A stretch of DNA of 7,321 nt from an uncultured Pseudomonadota bacterium (lineage in GTDB: Bacteria > Pseudomonadota > Gammaproteobacteria > Steroidobacterales > Steroidobacteraceae): NCBI GenBank assembly GCA_903890265.1, contig CAITAM010000131.1, positions 1 through 7,321 on the forward strand, written 5' to 3'. This document shows, in pieces, positions 5,489 through 7,321 of this stretch. The first letter of the stretch is position 1. Each line of letters begins with the position of its first letter. The position numbers and the translations under genes are program-made. The notes under the pieces were generated by a model. It saw only the letters and a list, made by a program, of their open reading frames with translations. It did not search any database and was not told the DNA's origin.

Positions 5489-7321
5489 TCAGCCGACCAG
5501 GAGCGGTACCAACAGCAATGCCACGATGTTGATGATCTTGATCAGCGGGTTGATCGCCGGTCCCGCGGTGTCCTTGTAGGGGTCGCCCACGGTGTCACCG
5601 GTCACGGCCGCCTTGTGCGTGTCCGAGCCCTTGCCACCGAAATGGCCCTCCTCGATGTACTTCTTGGCGTTGTCCCACGCGCCGCCACCGGTGCACATCG
5701 AGATCGCGACGAAGAGGCCCGTGACGATCGTGCCGATGAGCAGGCCGCCGAGCGCCTGGACGCCGGCGCCGGGTCCGAACAGGAAGTTCATGCCAAATCC
5801 CACCACCACCGGCACGAAGATCGGCAGCAGCGACGGCACGATCATCTCCTTGATCGCCGCCCGGGTCAGCATGTCCACCGCCCGGCCGTACTCGGGCTTG
5901 GCGGTCCCCTCCATGATGCCGGGGATCTCCTTGAACTGACGCCGCACCTCGACGACCACGGCGCCGGCCGCGCGGCCGACCGCCTCCATCGCCATGGCAC
6001 CAAAGAGGTAAGGCACGAGGCCGCCAATGAACAGGCCGATGATCACTGTCGGTTCCGACAGGCTGAAGTTCGGGTGCACGTTGTAGCCGGCGAGCGCATG
6101 GGTGTAGTCCGCGAACAGCACGAGGGCGGCAAGGCCCGCAGAGCCGATCGCGTAGCCCTTGGTGACGGCCTTGGTGGTGTTGCCGACGGCATCCAGCGCA
6201 TCAGTGATGGTGCGGACGTTCGCGGGCAATCCCGCCATCTCGGCGATACCGCCACCGTTATCCGTGATCGGGCCGTATGCATCGAGGGCGACGATCATGC
6301 CGGTCATCGACAGCATCGCGGTCGCCGCCACGGCAATGCCGTAGAGACCCTGTCCGCTTCCCGACTGCTCGCCGAGCGTGAAGGCGCCCCAGATGGCGAC
6401 ACAGACCGCGAGCACCGGCAGTGCCGTCGACTTCATCGATACCGCGAGGCCCGCGATCACGTTGGTGCCGTGGCCCGTCTGCGAGGCCGCGGCGACGTAG
6501 CGGACCGGCCAGTATTCGGTCGCCGTGTAGTACTCGGTGATGACGATCATGGCCGCGGTGAGCGCGAGCCCGATCAGCGCGCAGAAATAGAGCGACAGCC
6601 AGCCCGCGCCCATCATCTGCTGCGTGATCGGATAGAACGCCGCCGCCGCGATGATGCCGGAGACGATCACGCCACGGTACAGCGCGTTCATGATCTTGCC
6701 CCCCTCGCGGGCCTTGACGAAGAACGTGCCGACAATGGATGCCACGATCGACACGGCGCCGAGCAGCAGCGGGTAGAGCACCGCGTTGTTCACGGCGAGC
6801 TCACCGAGGCCACGCATCGTCAGACCCGCGAGGAGCATGGTGGCAACGACCGTCACGGCGTAGGTCTCGAAGAGGTCCGCTGCCATGCCGGCGCAGTCGC
6901 CGACGTTGTCGCCGACGTTGTCGGCAATCACCGCCGGGTTGCGCGGGTCATCCTCCGGGATGCCGGCTTCCACCTTGCCGACGAGGTCGGCGCCGACGTC
7001 CGCGCCTTTGGTGAAGATGCCGCCGCCCAAGCGCGCAAAGATCGAGATCAGCGAGCCGCCAAATGCCACGCCGACGAGCGCGTGCAGGGCATCGTCGGTC
7101 GAGTAGCCCTGACGCAGCAGTACCGCGTAGTAGCCGGCAACACCGAGAAGGCCGAGTCCCACCACGAGCATGCCGGTGATGGCGCCACCGCGAAACGCGA
7201 CCTGCAGCGCCGGGTCGAGGCCGACGCTCGCCGCCTGTGCGGTGCGCACGTTCGCCCGCACCGACACGTTCATGCCGATGTAGCCAGCGAGCCCCGACAG
7301 GATCGCGCCGATCGCAAAGCC
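5489..7321 (-). CDS. hppA: Membrane-bound proton-translocating pyrophosphatase, K+-independent type (5' end beyond the window)
   Basis: The frame is open from the right edge (611 codons including TGA). The ATG at 7273 is internal: the 16 residues before it (GFAIGAILSGLAGYIG) belong to a conserved helix, so roughly 75-80 N-terminal residues are missing from a protein of about 690. Fragment numbering: pyrophosphate/Mg-binding motif DVGADLVGKVE at 108-118, DNVGDNVGD at 134-142, TDNGGGIAEMAG near 353-364, and the C-terminal GDTVGDPYKD with downstream PAIN near 575-591. Many hydrophobic helices separate these loops, as expected for the 16-helix family. Known function: hydrolysis of cytoplasmic pyrophosphate coupled to ion pumping across the inner membrane. 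The segment GNTTKAVTKG has Lys384 (AAG at 6172-6170) and Thr387 where K+-dependent enzymes have Ala-x-x-Gly, which marks the K+-independent, proton-pumping class. It is followed by a strong stem-loop and appears to be monocistronic on this side. Confidence 0.96.
   Translation of the reverse strand, partial: GFAIGAILSGLAGYIGMNVSVRANVRTAQAASVGLDPALQVAFRGGAITGMLVVGLGLLGVAGYYAVLLRQGYSTDDALHALVGVAFGGSLISIFARLGGGIFTKGADVGADLVGKVEAGIPEDDPRNPAVIADNVGDNVGDCAGMAADLFETYAVTVVATMLLAGLTMRGLGELAVNNAVLYPLLLGAVSIVASIVGTFFVKAREGGKIMNALYRGVIVSGIIAAAAFYPITQQMMGAGWLSLYFCALIGLALTAAMIVITEYYTATEYWPVRYVAAASQTGHGTNVIAGLAVSMKSTALPVLAVCVAIWGAFTLGEQSGSGQGLYGIAVAATAMLSMTGMIVALDAYGPITDNGGGIAEMAGLPANVRTITDALDAVGNTTKAVTKGYAIGSAGLAALVLFADYTHALAGYNVHPNFSLSEPTVIIGLFIGGLVPYLFGAMAMEAVGRAAGAVVVEVRRQFKEIPGIMEGTAKPEYGRAVDMLTRAAIKEMIVPSLLPIFVPVVVGFGMNFLFGPGAGVQALGGLLIGTIVTGLFVAISMCTGGGAWDNAKKYIEEGHFGGKGSDTHKAAVTGDTVGDPYKDTAGPAINPLIKIINIVALLLVPLLVG

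Noticed and set aside
7273..7321. ATG at 7273 as the start of hppA
   Set aside because: The frame continues to the window edge with a conserved Gly-rich helix of the family, so this Met is internal.
1..7321. Mobile element, CRISPR array, tRNA or rRNA
   Set aside because: No transposase or integrase-like frames, terminal repeats, regular spaced repeats or RNA gene patterns were seen. All long stretches are accounted for by five conserved genes or families.

Overview
This is a GC-rich bacterial chromosomal segment with mostly housekeeping content. The gene families suggest a gammaproteobacterium, possibly near Xanthomonadales or Nevskiales/Steroidobacterales. The reasons are a run of protein-isoaspartate-methyltransferase-like gene, single-domain rhodanese and tolC, a hybrid PAS-GGDEF-EAL protein, a PEP-CTERM exported protein and a proton-pumping membrane pyrophosphatase. 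The lineage is inferred from protein resemblance and gene order; no rRNA or tRNA marker is present.

Positions 1-1778 (minus strand) hold a three-gene run, transcribed from right to left: a divergent Pcm-like methyltransferase, a rhodanese whose start lies 2 nt after the methyltransferase stop, and after a gap of about 100 nt the N-terminal two thirds or less of a TolC-type outer-membrane channel that leaves the window on the left. The gap before tolC carries a perfect 18-bp AT-rich palindrome next to the ribosome binding site, the best operator candidate in the window. Positions 1779-2053 are a divergent intergenic region with a plausible promoter and an inverted repeat in the leader of the methyltransferase gene.

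Positions 2054-4336 (plus strand) encode one 760-residue, membrane-anchored PAS-PAS-GGDEF-EAL protein of cyclic-di-GMP turnover. Both catalytic halves and the GGDEF inhibitory site look intact. This gene converges with a minus-strand PEP-CTERM protein gene (4454-5158). Between them lies an intrinsic terminator with a UUCG tetraloop, oriented for the PEP-CTERM gene.

Positions 5159-5488 are non-coding. They hold the ribosome binding site, and presumably the promoter, of the PEP-CTERM gene, and a perfect 12-bp stem downstream of hppA. Positions 5489-7321 (minus strand) are the membrane pyrophosphatase HppA. Its first 75-80 or so residues lie outside the window, and its key-residue signature is that of the potassium-independent proton-pumping class.

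The genes do not form one obvious system. Common themes are the cell envelope (TolC export, PEP-CTERM surface protein, pyrophosphate-driven proton pumping) and lifestyle signalling (c-di-GMP). I did not find mobile elements, CRISPR arrays, RNA genes or a clearly new defence or biosynthetic system.
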